A stretch of DNA of 64,000 nucleotides from Lactarius indigo. Lineage: Eukaryota; Basidiomycota; Agaricomycetes; Russulales; Russulaceae. Below the pieces are notes generated by a model that did not search any database, was not told where the DNA came from, and saw nothing but the letters and a program-made list of their open reading frames with translations. The stretch spans positions 806,001 to 870,000 of the forward strand of contig JAFKAC010000001.1 in the NCBI GenBank assembly GCA_025766275.1, read 5' to 3'. Position 1 is the first letter of the stretch, and each line of letters opens with the position of its first letter. This document shows, piece by piece, positions 1 to 11,900 of this stretch. The translations under genes and the position numbers were made by a program.

Positions 1-53
1 CCCTGACATATCTCACCACAGTCTTCTTGTCACTGTGAGTATGTCCTTCTTGT

Positions 54-1862
54 GTGCTGTTCATCAAAGGGGTGAGTGGAGCTCAGTCAAATGAAATACA
101 GAATGTACTCACCATGCCTCCTAAGGTAATGGCTAAGGTAATGGAAAGGCTTGGATTGTCTTTCAAGAATACAAAGGAGCTAGATGGGATCATCGATAGT
201 CAACTTCTGGGTTGTCCTTGCTTTCAATGCCACGTGGTCATGGTTGGTTCTGAAGTGTGCGAAGTTTATTACCAGGACATTATCAAATGCATCAGATCCC
301 TTTTTGGGGATCCCAACTTCATGCCGTATCTTCACTTTTCCCCAGAGAAACACTACACAGACGATAACAAAGATACATGAATGTATCACAATATGCATAC
401 GGGAAAATGGTGGTGGTCTACACAGGTGAGTCTGATATTTTCTCATGCCTAGAATCGAACTAAATGGATTGTAGGAAGCACTTGAAACCAAGTGTCCAGG
501 TGCTACAATCGTACCAGTTTTACTTTCGTCAGACAAGACATTGCTTACCATGTTTCGGAACAAAAGCGCATATCCACTTTATATGACCATCGGTAATATC
601 TCAAAAGAGATCCGCCGAAAGCCCTCGATGCACACGTATATTCTCCTTGCCTACCTGCTGACCACGCATTTAGATCATGTGCATAACAAGGCCCAGCGTC
701 GACAACTTGTTGTGAATCTATACCACTCGTGCATGCGTAAGATCTTGGTGCCACTGGAGGCTGCTGGAAAGACTGGGGTTTACATGGCATGCGGCAATGG
801 GTGTCTCCATCGAAATCACCCTCTTTTCGCTGCATTTATTGGCGATTACCCTGAGCAAATCCTTTTGACAGGTTCTATTACAGGTCAATGTCCCACTTGT
901 GATGTCAACCACGACAAACTCGGGGATTATGATTCACAGGATACCACTCATCTTTGGGATCTGGGTTCGGTCCTCAATATAATAGACAGTTTTGAACAGG
1001 ACCCAGCCGACTTTCTTTGCACATGTTCTTCGGCCGGGATCAAGCCCATTGTTGATCCATTTTGGAAAGACCTCCTGTACGCCCATATCTTCCGTTCCAT
1101 AACCCCGGATCTCTTGCATCAGATTTATCAGGGAACTGTCAAACATATCATTTGTTGGATCACCAAAGCAATTGGGGCTGAGGAGGTGGACATGAGGTGT
1201 CGCCGTTTGCCACCAAATCATAACCTTTGCTCCTTCACTAAAGGTATCCCCACGCTCTCCCGTTTGCCACCAAATCATAACCTTTGCTCCTTCACTAAAG
1301 GTATCTCCACGCTCTCCCATGTTACCGGCAAGGAACACAACCAAATGTGCTGAATCCTCCTCGCGCTTGTCATGGATGTACCCCTCACTCAAGGATTTTC
1401 AAATTCATGTCTTCTCCAGGTGGTCCAGGCACTTATGGACTTTGCATTTATCATGCAGTCCCCGATACACACAGGTGAAACGCTAGAGCTCCTGGAAGAC
1501 GCGTTGTCACGATTTCATGAAAACAAGTCCATATTTGTTGATCTTGGTATTCGTGAACACTTCAATATCCCTAAGCTCCATTTCGCAAGCCACTACGTCG
1601 ATCTCATCAAGCTTTATGGCACCACGGACAATGTCAACACCGAAAACACAGTGCAGCTACATATCGATTTGGCAAAGGATGCATATGCCGCAACTAATCA
1701 CAAGGACGAGTTCTCACAAATGACGACCTGGCTGGAGCATAAAGAGAAGATCCATCAGCACAACTGTCTTGTTCAATGGTGGCTTGAAGGTTTGCCAATT
1801 GTGGTAGCTCCCTGCAAATGGCTACCACCTGGGCTTGAACTCGACCGCAAATTGCACATGTC
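54..1862 (+). pseudogene. Plavaka-family transposase, 5' portion (interrupted by E1)
   Basis: This is the N-terminal and central part of a Plavaka-type (CACTA-related) transposase, a nuclear DNA-transposase family widespread in Agaricomycetes. Recognisable blocks are a GKWWW motif near 400, SSDKT near 525, a SAYPLY/IGNI block near 565-600, a CPTC zinc-binding motif near 892, a DLLHQIYQG block near 1110, the CRRLPPNH block near 1200, and KSIFVDLGIREHFNIPK followed by HIDLAKDAYAATN near 1525-1700. One intron is likely at 426-474 (gtgagt...gtag), which joins GKWWW to the next exon. The reading frame changes near 1350, and a 57-bp internal duplication adds 19 residues. The 5' exons lie before the window. 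The gene stops abruptly at 1862, where E1 is inserted; the missing C-terminal part resumes at 9876. Family assignment is from remembered conserved blocks; it is a broken copy. Confidence 0.8.
1204..1317 (+). repeat. Tandem 57-bp duplication inside the Plavaka gene
   Basis: Two adjacent 57-bp copies (1204-1260 and 1261-1317) differ at one base visible by eye (ccc versus tcc). The period is a multiple of three, so the LPPNH...TLS block is repeated in frame in the predicted protein. Confidence 0.9.
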
Positions 1863-2636
1863 TGTAGCGGTATGACTTATCGCGTACAACTAGACCAAGG
1901 TGAAAGTAAGTGAACTGAACAGGTATACACCCAAGCCTAGCGCGGAGACAAGTCACGCGCCGAACGTACAGTCACTGCGGAGAATAGACACACGTGAGGT
2001 CTTTATGCAAGACCAAAGGTCAGGTGATCACGCAGTGGTACGCTGAGTGGAGAACCAAGAGGACAAGTTAACATTGGAGAAGTAAGGGAATACAAAGGAA
2101 ATGCGTACCTGAGTGGAGAACCAAGAGGACAAGTTGGTTCCACTCAGGACGCTACATAAGGGTTTATATACACTGCTGCGGCTGAGTTCGAATTACTACG
2201 GAACCTTGTTACTAAAGGTATGTGTAATAGTAATGAGTCAGGCGCTGACGCGTCGTGTCTAATAATAGCGTTATCTATTGTGCTGACTGATGCATGGTCA
2301 TTAATGCTGACAGAACAATGACGTGTCCTTATCTATGAGTCACAACCCTATGACAACGTAGTCTAGAACTATCTAGAACCTTCCCTGCTTATCGTCCAAT
2401 GAGAAACTACTATACTAATGAGGAAAGTGACCTAAAAGGGTAACATCCAATAAGGAAGTTATTATCCCAGGGTCACGTGCTTGTGGGTGCACATGTTGGC
2501 ATCACGTGACTGACCATCTTATCATATCTAATGATAAGGACTTGGATATCTGAACACAACATTGGATGTTCATATCCTTACCAAATAAATCCGTAAAAAT
2601 ATGGAAAAATAAGGCAAAAATAGAGCGTCCGTGACA
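1863..2636 (-). repeat. E1 3' LTR
   Basis: 774-bp LTR bounded by TG...CA and preceded on the plus strand by the TSD atgtc. Sequence matches 9102-9875 with two substitutions. In element orientation it contains TATATAAA and the self-priming site AACTTGTCCT. Confidence 0.95.
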
Positions 2637-2652
2637 TCACCCCCCTCCTTAA
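2637..2652 (-). promoter_or_regulatory. E1 polypurine tract
   Basis: In element orientation a purine run (aaggaggggggtga) lies directly before the 3' LTR, the expected primer site for plus-strand DNA synthesis. Confidence 0.8.
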
Positions 2653-5600
2653 GGGTCGACGTCCGCGTTGGCCAATGTATCCACGTGATGAGCTTGCCAA
2701 GGCAAGGATGCGTAAATAAGAGCCGCTATTTTTCTAGGTGCGCCCGGGTTTGAGGAATGGAATTCCTTAACCGCATCAGGGGCGTGTGCTAGGTTTTTAG
2801 CCGGTTCCCATGTGTCCTCACCCTCACCGTATCCTTTCCAACGGACGAGGTATTTCAGAGTATGACCAAAGAGTTTAGAATCTCTTATATGGTCGACTTC
2901 GTACTCTTCTTCTCCCTCGATCGTTACTGGATCGGGTGGTGGAGGCGTGAGCCCATTAACTTCGTTTCCTTTGTAAGGAGAGAGACGATCTACATGAAAT
3001 ACATCATGGATCCGTAATGCAGGGGGTAATGCAAGCTTATAGTCGACGTTACTGATAACTTTAGTGACTTCAAATGGGCCTAGTTGCTTAGGTCCCAATT
3101 TGGACGACTGTTGGTGTATCTTTATCTGCTTAGCTTGCAACCAGACTTTATCCCCGACGTTAAAGGAATATGGCTTAGTCCTTTGTTCCACGTCTGTCTG
3201 CATTCGCCGTTTACTTAGGCGTAGAGCTGCCTCTGCGTCCTTTCGAGCGGAAACTAAGTGTTGAAGGCGCTTGTCGAGCAGTGGAATACCCGTAGGTCTA
3301 CCAGCAGGAATGGTGAAGTCAGGCGTAAAGCCGTATAGTAGCTCAAAGGGGGTATGACCCGTGGCTGAGTTGAGTCTACTATTGACTACGAATTCTGCTG
3401 TAGGAAGCAGGTCTGCCCAATCGTCCTGTCTCTTACTAATGAACATGCGCAAATATATTTCAACTTCTTGATTTTTGCGCTCGACCTGTCCATTAGCTTA
3501 AGGGTGATAGGCTGTTGTCAGACCTGCGTCTATTCCAAGTCGCTTGTACAGGGCACGCATGCTTTGCGCTGCAAACTGGGGTCCCCTATCGCTTATAACT
3601 TTGCGAGGGATTCCGTGCAGCGGGAAGATTTGCTCAAAGTAGATAGATGCCACCCCATCAGCCGTAATCTGAGAAGTCACGGGGAACAGATGAATCTGTT
3701 TGGTATAATGATCTACGATATTCAAGATCATATCTTTCCCACGTGACATAGGCAGTGGACCGATAAGATCGATCCCAACTATCTGCCAAGGTCCCTCAGG
3801 TACTTCTTGCGGCTGAATGGTTGCTTTGGGGTGCAGATCTTTGCGATAACGTTGGCATCGATCGCATCCTTCTACATATGAGGCAATGAAGCCTGCCATG
3901 CATGGCCACCAATAATAGCGACTGACTAGCTCTATGGTTCCGTTCTTTCCAGGGTGTCCGGTAGTGACCGAGTCGTGGCAAGATTTTACCACGTCCCGTC
4001 GAAGGGCACGATCGTTTGGGACATATAATTTTCCCCGGTGGTAAACGAAACCATCTTCTTCTTCCCACATTAAAACGCCATCTGTGAGGGCTTTGGGAGC
4101 GGTCTTAGAGATACTTTTAAGACCCTCTATTACTTCAGCCTCTCGGATAGATGCGAGCTTAATGCGACTCCCTAAAGAGTCTGTTTCAGGGACGAAGTGC
4201 GCTTTAGCGGCAGCTAGGAAGTGCTCAGGTTTTAATACCTGTACCTGGCGGTTGTCTTCAGAGTCTCGGACTTGGTCTCGTGAGAATCGACTTAATGCAT
4301 TGGCTTGCATGGATTCTCCCTTCTTGTAAGTGATTTTGAAGGCGAACCGACTTAAGAATAGGGCCCATCTAGCTTGGCACCTATTTAAGTCTTTCATGGT
4401 TGCCCACCATTCCATATTCTTATGGTTGGTGATCACTTCAAAAGAGATGCCTTCGAGGAAATGTCTCCAGTCCTCTAAGGCGCGGATTAAGCCGAGCATT
4501 TCTCTGTCGTAGATCTCATAGTTGCATTCTTCTTTGCTCATAGACTGTGAGCGATACGCGATGGGGTGCCAGAGACCGTCCGGGTATTTCTGAGTTAGAA
4601 TACCGCCAGTAGCAAATCCTGAAGCATCCACCTCAACTCTAGTTGGAAGATTCGGATCGTAAACCTTAAGAATAGGCTCTTGTACGAAATGTTCTTTCAA
4701 CAAGTCAAAGGCTTTCTGCTGCTCAGACTGCCAGATCCAAGGAGTGTCTTTCTTAGTAAGGTCATGAAGGGGTCGGGCAATGGCCGCGAAGTCCTTAATG
4801 AACCTTCTATAGAAATTGGCGAACCCGATAAATGCTCTGACTTCTTTGAGCGTAGTCGGGGTTGGCCACTCCTTTACTGCAGAGACCTTGCCAGGGTCCA
4901 TCTGCACTTCCCTGGGGCGGATAATCATCCCTAGATACTCCATTTCTTGCTTCTCAAAATCGCACTTCTCAGGCTTGAGATAGAGGTCGTATTGCTCTAA
5001 CCTTGTTAACACCTCGCGTACAATCTTACGATGGTGTTTAAGGTTATTGCTATAGATGAGAATATCATCCATATATACGGTGACCTCCCCTTGTGCGATG
5101 AGATCAGCAAATACGGCATTCATTAAGGCTTGGAAAGTGGCGGGGCTGTTAGTCATGCCGAAGTACATGACTTTTGGCTCATATAGACCCCTATTGGTGA
5201 CAATGGCACCTTTCCATTCATCGCCTTCTTTGATGCGGATGTTATGATATCCCCATCGAACGTCGAATTTAGTGAAGTATTGAGCTCCCTTAAGCCTATT
5301 AATAATGTCGGCAGCGAGTGGAAGTGGATATCGGTTCTTAATGGTAATCTTATTAAGACGCCGATAGTCTTGGACCAGACAGAGTTTGCCATCTTTTTTC
5401 TTTATAAAGAACACAGGGGATGCCATTGGTGACTTAGATGGCACTAAATATCCTTTCCCTATGTGTTCGTCTAAGAATTTGTCCAGTTCCACTTGTTCGC
5501 TGGGTGACATGGGGTACGTCTTGACCTTCCAGTGTTTGACTGCATCTGGTTCAAGGTCTATGGCGTGGTCCCATGGCTGGTGTTCAGGGAGTCTCTGGGA

Positions 5601-6362
5601 TTCTTCCTCAGAGAAGACTTTTGCGAAGTCACGATAGTGTTCAGGGACCATCTCTTTGAAGGTTTTCTTAGGTTTGGAGGTTATCGCTTTCTCGGCAATC
5701 TGCTGAGAGTACGTGAAACCAGCCAAACAGAAGACTTCGTCAGAGACTGTGTCCAACACCTTTTCCGCAAGGAGACGGCGGTGTTCCATACGGTTCGCCA
5801 TAATGCGCGTCACCTCTATCTCTATCTCCGGTGCAGCTATTTCAGCGCTGGAGTTGAGACGCATAGTGCCTTCCTGCCAATTTATGTGCGGGTTCCGGTG
5901 CCTAAGCCAGGGCAGTCCCAATATTACTCGTTCTGGGCCTAGTGAAGTGACCATAAAGTCGAATTTTTCTGCACTTGGTCCGACTTTGAGAACGAGTGTT
6001 ACTTTATGGGTAATACTGCCGGCTTCGTTGAGCGTCCTGTCAATGTTATAGAGGGTAATGGGATGCTCTAGCGGAACTTGCAACATCTTGTGGCGGTCAG
6101 CGTACTTCTTGTCCAGGAACAACGAAGTTGCTCCGGAATCTACCATGGCTGCTACTTTTACAGTACGTTGACGTCCTTGTAATTCAACAGAAATATGAAA
6201 ATGAGATCTGCTATCTTTTGTTTCGGGAATGATACATGAGGAAAGCGCTGCATCAGAAGTCATCACTTGCGGCGCTGCTACAAATTGTGGAGCAATCGGA
6301 ACACTAATACTATTGTTCATCTCCGAGGCAGATGTAGATGTAGAATCAGAACAGGAAGCCAA
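2649..6362 (-). pseudogene. pol: E1 Pol polyprotein (PR-RT-RH-IN-chromodomain), one in-frame stop
   Basis: Read on the minus strand from 6362. An aspartic protease (VDSGATS, about residue 80), then reverse transcriptase with LVQDYRRLN, FGMTNSPATF and the catalytic YMDD (about 5070), then RNase H (VEVDASGFATGG; the usual TDH is TNH here). The integrase HHCC zinc finger and core Asp residues (GIDLIGPL, ISDRGPQF) follow. A TAA at 3498-3500 replaces the Gln of the usual AYHPQ block; the frame then continues without shift to the third catalytic residue (GQVER), a GPF-type region and a chromodomain (EEEYEVDHI...WEPAKNL), ending at 2649. The stop removes the catalytic Glu and the chromodomain unless it is read through. 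The rest of the frame is intact. Pol is in a different frame from gag; how it is expressed is not clear. Confidence 0.9.
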
Positions 6363-6532
6363 GACATCACTACTATCAACATTACAGGCAGAAACAAAGT
6401 GGTACGTAGGAATTACAGATTGGTCCGAGTCCGAAACGAGGCGAGATCGTAGGCATATCTTACAACTACATGAAGCCGAGTCAACCGTATCTGTTTTACA
6501 GGGGGAGTCCGCAGCTATGACTACCCCTGGAT

Positions 6533-7960
6533 CTAAAAAGCCGCCTTAAGAGCGTTGATTTGCTCTTGTTGGGCCGTGAGCGCCACCAATAACTTTGCCA
6601 CGTCTGCCTGGGACGTATTGGCTTTGGGCGGTGCGGGAGTGCTTGTTTGGGCGGTGGAAGCCGCCGACTGACTGGAAGAAGGTTGGGAGGGGGTCTCCTC
6701 GCTACTGGCCGCAGCTTTTGCTTTGGCAGGTTTCCCCATGAATTTGAGCATGCAGACGGGTGCCCTATGTCCGACCTTTTGACAATGGTGGCACACGTCG
6801 CGTTCGTGATTTCCATCCTTCTTTGAGTGGTCCTTAGATCCACACCCGTAACACTTGCCTTGCATGTGTTTCTGATAGTCTTGCCGGGTCTTTCCGCCGG
6901 ATGCGGGCTTGCTCGTGCCAGATCCCTGCTGACGTGATGCGTCAACTTGCATCGCGTCTGGATCGGACGGCTTGCCTGCAGGCAAGATCGACTGGCTAGA
7001 CGAACCGCCCTTCTTCTCCGAGTCCCTCTGTCTCAATCACTGATCTAGCGACTGTGAGACCTGCTTGAGGTCGTCGAAGTCGACGTGGGCCTTGTCCGTC
7101 AAGGCTAAGGCATCTTTTACGCGGTCCGAGAGACCGTCGTAGAAACGGGTGCGGAGGTCTGCTTTTGACCATCCAGTCTGTCCAGAGTACTGTTCGAACA
7201 TGGATCAGTACTCTGCAACCGATCCACGGCCCTGTTTTGTCTTCTTCAGCTGCTCCCTCGCTGTTTCTGTAGTGTCGAGGGGCGAGAACCGTCGGTTAAA
7301 CTCTTTGACGAATTCGTCCCAAGAGCTACCGAACGGGATATTGTTCGACTGAAGTTGTTCGAGGTAGGGGAGAGCCCATGACTTGGCTTCCCCTTCCATA
7401 AGGTTAAGAACCGCCATAATCCAGCGGTCTTCTGCCCGGAAGTACATGCCCTGGGCCGGGTCCCAGGTGTTCATAGTGTCCTGCTGTGAGCCTGCCCAAT
7501 TATGGAAGGCTGCAAGGAAGTGATGGGCATCTGTAGAGTTGCCTTTCCCATCCCAGGCTTTGGGACGGGCCACTACTTCCTTGTGTTTGGTGCTGGGCTT
7601 GGCCGCGGTTGCTGAAACCTGTGCGGTCAAGTCCGTGACCTTTTGCATAAGAATACCGACTACCTGGCCTAGATCGCTGATGAGGCGAAGGCAGTCGTTA
7701 AGAGTTGGGGGCGGAGCAGGAGCTGTTGGTGTGGGGGGAGCGGCGGCGGCGGCGGACATCCTATCTAACTCGTCTTGTCTCTTTCTTTCCTCGTACTTTT
7801 TAATCGACTCCCGTCTGTCTTCGATAAGGCGAAGCTGTTCGTCTTCGTCGAAGTCTTCCCAGTTGTCGAAGTTCTTGATCCACTCTTTTTCTTCTTTAGA
7901 GAGGATCGTTTTGTACTTGGACGTTACTCCTGTGGGATACTGAGCTTGAGCTTGCGCTGC
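6533..7960 (-). pseudogene. gag: E1 Gag, main segment with zinc knuckle and two in-frame TGA stops
   Basis: Capsid-like Gag segment. The frame is open upstream of its first ATG at 7757-7759 to at least about 7960, through an acidic/lysine-rich stretch (DNWEDFDEDEQ). It continues with the capsid-type WDGKG...HHFLAAF region and ends after a CCHC knuckle (CYGCGSKDHSKKDG, near 6860) and a second CHHC...H...C cluster near 6800. Two TGA codons interrupt one otherwise continuous frame, at 7205-7207 (after GSVAEY) and 7037-7039 (after SQSLDQ). Gag would package the element RNA and form cytoplasmic particles. The upstream ORF at 7896-8291 overlaps it in another frame and may be its displaced N-terminus. 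Confidence 0.75.
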
Positions 7961-8291
7961 TCTCTGTTTCCCTTTGGGAGCTATCGTGGGAGTGGACGGA
8001 TGGGGGAGGAGAAAGTTCGGGGACTAGTGCTGCCGCAAAGGCGATCAGCTGAGGGACGGTGAAAGGGGTGCCAGCAACAAGGCCAAATGCTCCGTGAAGT
8101 TCTAGGAGGGCGAAGCGGAACTCTCTATCGTAATAGATGGCGTGGACGTATGCTTCCGCGTCGTTCTGTGGTTCGCCTTCTAGAGAGAACCTGTAGTGGA
8201 TCTCTTCACCAGCAAAGACTTCTTGCTGATAAACTACAGGGGGTGCGTGGGGGTCGTCAACGAGTGTCTCGTTGGAGGAGGAATGCGCCAA
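7896..8291 (-). pseudogene. E1 probable N-terminal Gag segment (frame-shifted)
   Basis: A 131-residue ORF starting with ATG at 8291, with many acidic residues, a central hydrophobic block (FRFALLELHGAFGLVAG) and a Ser-rich end. It lies just upstream of the main gag frame. Around 8020 the neighbouring frame takes over with a plausible continuation, so I infer an ancestral single gag ORF broken by a small indel. It could instead be a separate small protein; I do not recognise a domain. Confidence 0.4.
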
Positions 8292-9081
8292 GTGATAGGA
8301 GTGCTCCGAAGCTACTGTCGGAGTTGGAGATGCGAATCGGGGTGAAGGGATTGGATCGGTGGACGATCGATCTGCTCCCTGTACGTGTAGCGATGCCGAA
8401 GCAGAGGCTGAATTTGGAGTGAAATATGATCGTGGGGGTGATGGGGGCGCTGGGACAGGAAGAACTGTTTCCTGTCTTCTCCTGAAGAGACGTCGGAGAC
8501 GTTGATGGACGTTCGCAAATATGCGAGGCAGTTTGAAAATGGAAGGTGGTATAATGTGACGACGTGTTACGACGACTGTGAAACGCTAAGTCGAAGGTGA
8601 TTGGAGAGTCCGATCAAGCAAGACCGATACACAGTGATGTTTCACACTGCGCGAGGCTGCGGCGATAACGGAACACTCAGGAATGGGGTAGTGGGTTTGT
8701 GCAAGAACACAAGGCTGTCTGCCGCAGTCTCCTCGACCTATTGGCTGCCTCTCACGCCGAAGCACTCTCAAACTTTTCTGTTTACTTCGCGTACAGCTGT
8801 CGCAGGCTAGGCCTGGCAGGCTTCTCTTCCACTTGCAGCTTATCTGGCGTGGTGACCAGTTCTGCAAGCAGTACCCAAACGTTCTACTGATGACCAGATA
8901 GAACGCCTATAGGCAAGCACAATCTATGCCGACTTTACGGACAATAGAGTTGTACCAAGATAGTGCAGATTCTGCGTACGAAGGTCCACAGGCAAAGAGT
9001 GAGGTGTGTGACACAAGGGACTTGTGGTCGTCAACCACCTAAAAGGAAAATGGAAAACGCCGGTAAGAAGAAGGGGCGTGT
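8292..9081 (-). other. E1 5' leader, no convincing gene
   Basis: About 790 bases between the primer-binding site and the first gag ORF. Only short unsupported ORFs are present on either strand. It probably holds packaging and translation signals, which cannot be read directly. Confidence 0.5.
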
Positions 9082-9101
9082 GAAGGAAGAACTTGTCCTA
9101 A
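9082..9101 (-). promoter_or_regulatory. E1 primer-binding site, self-priming type
   Basis: In element orientation the bases next to the 5' LTR read TTAGGACAAGTT and lack the TGG expected for a tRNA 3' end. AGGACAAGTT is the exact complement of AACTTGTCCT in the LTR (9365-9374 on the plus-strand coordinates), about 35 bases after TATATAAA. This is the arrangement of Tf1/Sushi-type self-priming. Confidence 0.65.
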
Positions 9102-9875
9102 TGTAGCGGTATGACTTATCGCGTACAACTAGACCAAGGTGAAAGTAAGTGAACTGAACAGGTATACACCCAAGCCTAGCGCGGAGACAAGTCACGCGCC
9201 GAACGTACAGTCACTGCGGAGAATAGACACACGTGAGGTCTTTATGCAAGACCAAAGGTCAGGTGATCACGCAGTGGTACGCTGAGTGGAGAACCAAGAG
9301 GACAAGTTAACATTGGAGAAGTAAGGGAATACAAAGGAAATGCATACCTGAGTGGAGAACCAAGAGGACAAGTTGGTTCCACTCAGGACGCTACATAAGG
9401 GTTTATATACACTGCTGCGGCTGAGTTCGAATTACTACGGAACCTTGTTACTAAAGGTATGTGTAATAGTAATGAGTCAGGCGCTGACGCGTCGTGTCTA
9501 ATAATAGCGTTATCTATTGTGCTGACTGATGCACGGTCATTAATGCTGACAGAACAATGACGTGTCCTTATCTATGAGTCACAACCCTATGACAACGTAG
9601 TCTAGAACTATCTAGAACCTTCCCTGCTTATCGTCCAATGAGAAACTACTATACTAATGAGGAAAGTGACCTAAAAGGGTAACATCCAATAAGGAAGTTA
9701 TTATCCCAGGGTCACGTGCTTGTGGGTGCACATGTTGGCATCACGTGACTGACCATCTTATCATATCTAATGATAAGGACTTGGATATCTGAACACAACA
9801 TTGGATGTTCATATCCTTACCAAATAAATCCGTAAAAATATGGAAAAATAAGGCAAAAATAGAGCGTCCGTGACA
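9102..9875 (-). repeat. E1 5' LTR (promoter LTR)
   Basis: 774-bp LTR matching 1863-2636 with two substitutions, followed by the TSD atgtc (9876-9880). In minus orientation it has a TATATAAA box at 9402-9409. The presumed transcript start and self-priming site is at 9365-9374. Confidence 0.95.
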
Positions 9876-10633
9876 ATGTCAAAGTACCTGTCTGCTAAGA
9901 ATGTCTCCCTGGACACCCTTGAGACCAAATATGGTGCTGAACATTTTCATACTGCATTGCGACGCTACACTGTACTTTCCAACTTGCCACATCTGACAAC
10001 AGTGCAAGTTGAGCGCAGTCTTTGGGATGTACATTTTTCCTTTCGATACCTCCCAGTTTGGCACAGGATCAAATATCTCTGTACAGAGCCCTACACTGGT
10101 CTAACTCAGACAGTAGACTCTATTCATGCCTACCCCCAAAGGATTGATGTTCGTGGTCGTTGTATACCATGTCGTTTTGATATGGCACTTATTAATGAAG
10201 GACATGGGGGAGATACAGGGACAATTGGTGGGTCTTTTCGTGACTCAGAAACCAGCAAAATACTTATTGTGACAGGTTATTGCATTGGCCATGTTTGCGT
10301 TGTATTTAGCCTCCCTGAAAGGTCACTCTCAACTCTTTTCCCAATGGAAAAGAAGTTTCAAAACACTTAGTGTATGTTGAATGGTACACAGCATTTACCA
10401 AAGTGCCGGAACCAAATAGTCACTTATTCAAGATCTCACCTATGAAGGACAGAGGCGGTGGAAGGGTGTGCAGTATCATCCCACTTGCAAATATTTGGAG
10501 GAGTGTACACCTCATACCTAAATTCAGAGCGATTGCACCACAGGAGTGGACGAGCAACACAGTGCTCGACTTGGCCAACGTATTTTTTGTAAATAGTTTT
10601 ATGGATGGTCATCTCTATCGCATCATCTGCTAA
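9876..10633 (+). pseudogene. Plavaka-family transposase, 3' portion
   Basis: This continues the gene cut at 1862. It encodes the C-terminal Plavaka blocks: FHTALRRY, a LPVWHRIKY motif near 10050, then DSIHAYPQR, DVRGR and FDMALIN near 10115-10200. The frame changes near 10350, after which the LVYVEWYTAF...IPLANIWRS...EWTSNTVLD end of the family is read in another frame and stops near 10633. The frameshift, the E1 insertion and the altered 5' part mean it cannot make an active transposase. No terminal inverted repeats of the Plavaka element could be located. Confidence 0.75.
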
Positions 10634-10724
10634 TATATCGTGGCCATCATCATTCTCACCTTGTTGCAACCATTGTTGTAGAGCCAGTAGTCCCTGTCAT
10701 GGTTGGGATATTCCATCTCACGTT

Positions 10725-10760
10725 GGCAGTGGCGGTGGCGGTGGCAGTGGTGGTGGCGTT
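10725..10760 (+). repeat. (GGTGGC)n-like simple repeat
   Basis: A short run of ggtggc/ggcggt hexamers with no coding context downstream of the Plavaka remnant. Confidence 0.8.
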
Positions 10761-11053
10761 GAGGTCAGGGTCAAAGCGACTGAGGGCACGTTCGCAATGG
10801 CCAATCTCCTGGCTCAACAGGGACACAACAATGGTGATGGGAGTGGAGGAAGAGAAACCATGATGGAGTTATCATCATTGAGGTAGTTTTCCAAGCCAAT
10901 GAGATGCACTGGATCAATGATCCCATCAATACTGACTTCTTTTGGAGACTCATGTAAGCGTGGCTTACCTGAAAAGATGATGCATCTGAAAATCTGGCAG
11001 AATTGCCACATGGCCACAGAGAATACCATAGATTGAGGGAATGTGGGTATAGG

Positions 11054-11900
11054 TGTTAGAAAGGACGGAACTAGAAGCAGGAACGAGGACAGTAAGGATT
11101 TGATTGGGACGCAGAACGAGTCATATTGACAGTGTAGCACACCTTTTGCCACCCAAGGAAGGATCAGTGAGGGACTGCCATCCTGTTAGAAAGGACAGAA
11201 CTAGAAGCAGGGATGGTGATAGCAGGTTAGTTGGGATGCAAAACAAGTTGTATTGACGGTGTAGCAGCGGGGGACTGCTATCCTGTTAGAAAGGACGGAA
11301 CTAGATGCAGGGATGGTGATAGCAAGTTAGTTGGGACATGGAATGGGTCATATTGACGGTGTAGCACACCTTTTGCCACCCAAGGAAGGATCAGTGAGGG
11401 ACTGCCATCCTGTTAGAAAGGACAGAACTAGAAGCAGGGACGGTGATAGCAGGTTAGTTGGGATGCAAAACAAGTTGTATTGACGGTGTAGCAGCAGGGG
11501 ACTGCTATCCTGTTAGAAAGGACGGAACTAGATGCAGGGATGGTGATAGCAAGTTAGTTGGGACGTGGAATGGGTCGTATTGATGGTGTAGCACACCTTT
11601 TGCCACCCAAGGAAGGATCAGTGGGGGACTACCATCCTGTTAGAAAGGATGGAACTAGACGCAGGGATGGTGATAGCAGGTTAGTTGGGATGCAGAACAA
11701 GTCATATTGACAGTGTAGCACACCTTTTGCCACCCAAGGAAGGGACTGCCATCCTGTCAGAAAGGACGGAACTAGAAGCAGGGACGGTGATAGCAGATAA
11801 GTTGGGACGCAGAACAGATTGTATTGACGGTGTTGCACACCCTTTGCTGCCCAAGGAAGGATCAGCCGGGGACTGCCAGCCTGTCAGAAAGGCCGGACTG
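11054..11900 (+). repeat. Minisatellite with alternating ~127- and ~100-bp units
   Basis: The motif tgttagaaagga (later tgtcagaaagg) recurs at 11054, 11184, 11284, 11411, 11511, 11638, 11755 and 11882, giving spacings of 130, 100, 127, 100, 127, 117 and 127. The 100-bp form lacks the block containing ttttgccacccaaggaagg, so the higher-order period is about 227 bp. No coding role is evident. Confidence 0.85.

Larger units (their letters stand above)
1863..9875 (-). mobile_element. E1: complete Ty3 (chromovirus) retrotransposon, minus strand
   Basis: An 8.0-kb LTR retrotransposon with 774-bp LTRs at both ends (5'-TGTCACGG...CCGCTACA-3' in element orientation). It is flanked by the perfect 5-bp duplication atgtc (1858-1862 and 9876-9880). 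The internal region on the minus strand has a leader, gag, and pol in the order protease, reverse transcriptase, RNase H, integrase, chromodomain, which is Ty3 order. The LTRs differ at only 2 positions (near 2105/9344 and 2295/9534), so the insertion is recent. It splits the Plavaka transposase gene. Unlike E2-E5, it has no third ORF between chromodomain and 3' LTR. Solo LTRs of the same family occur at 15161-15935 and 48491-49268. Confidence 0.95.

Noticed and set aside
7539..8422. Plus-strand ORFs opposite E1 gag
   Set aside because: They are shadows of gag: the minus-strand frame carries capsid and zinc-knuckle blocks, and these plus-strand readings have low-complexity or unrecognisable sequence.
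1..10640. Terminal inverted repeats of the Plavaka element
   Set aside because: I looked for matching inverted ends around the gene and found none that I could support; the left end is probably outside the window.
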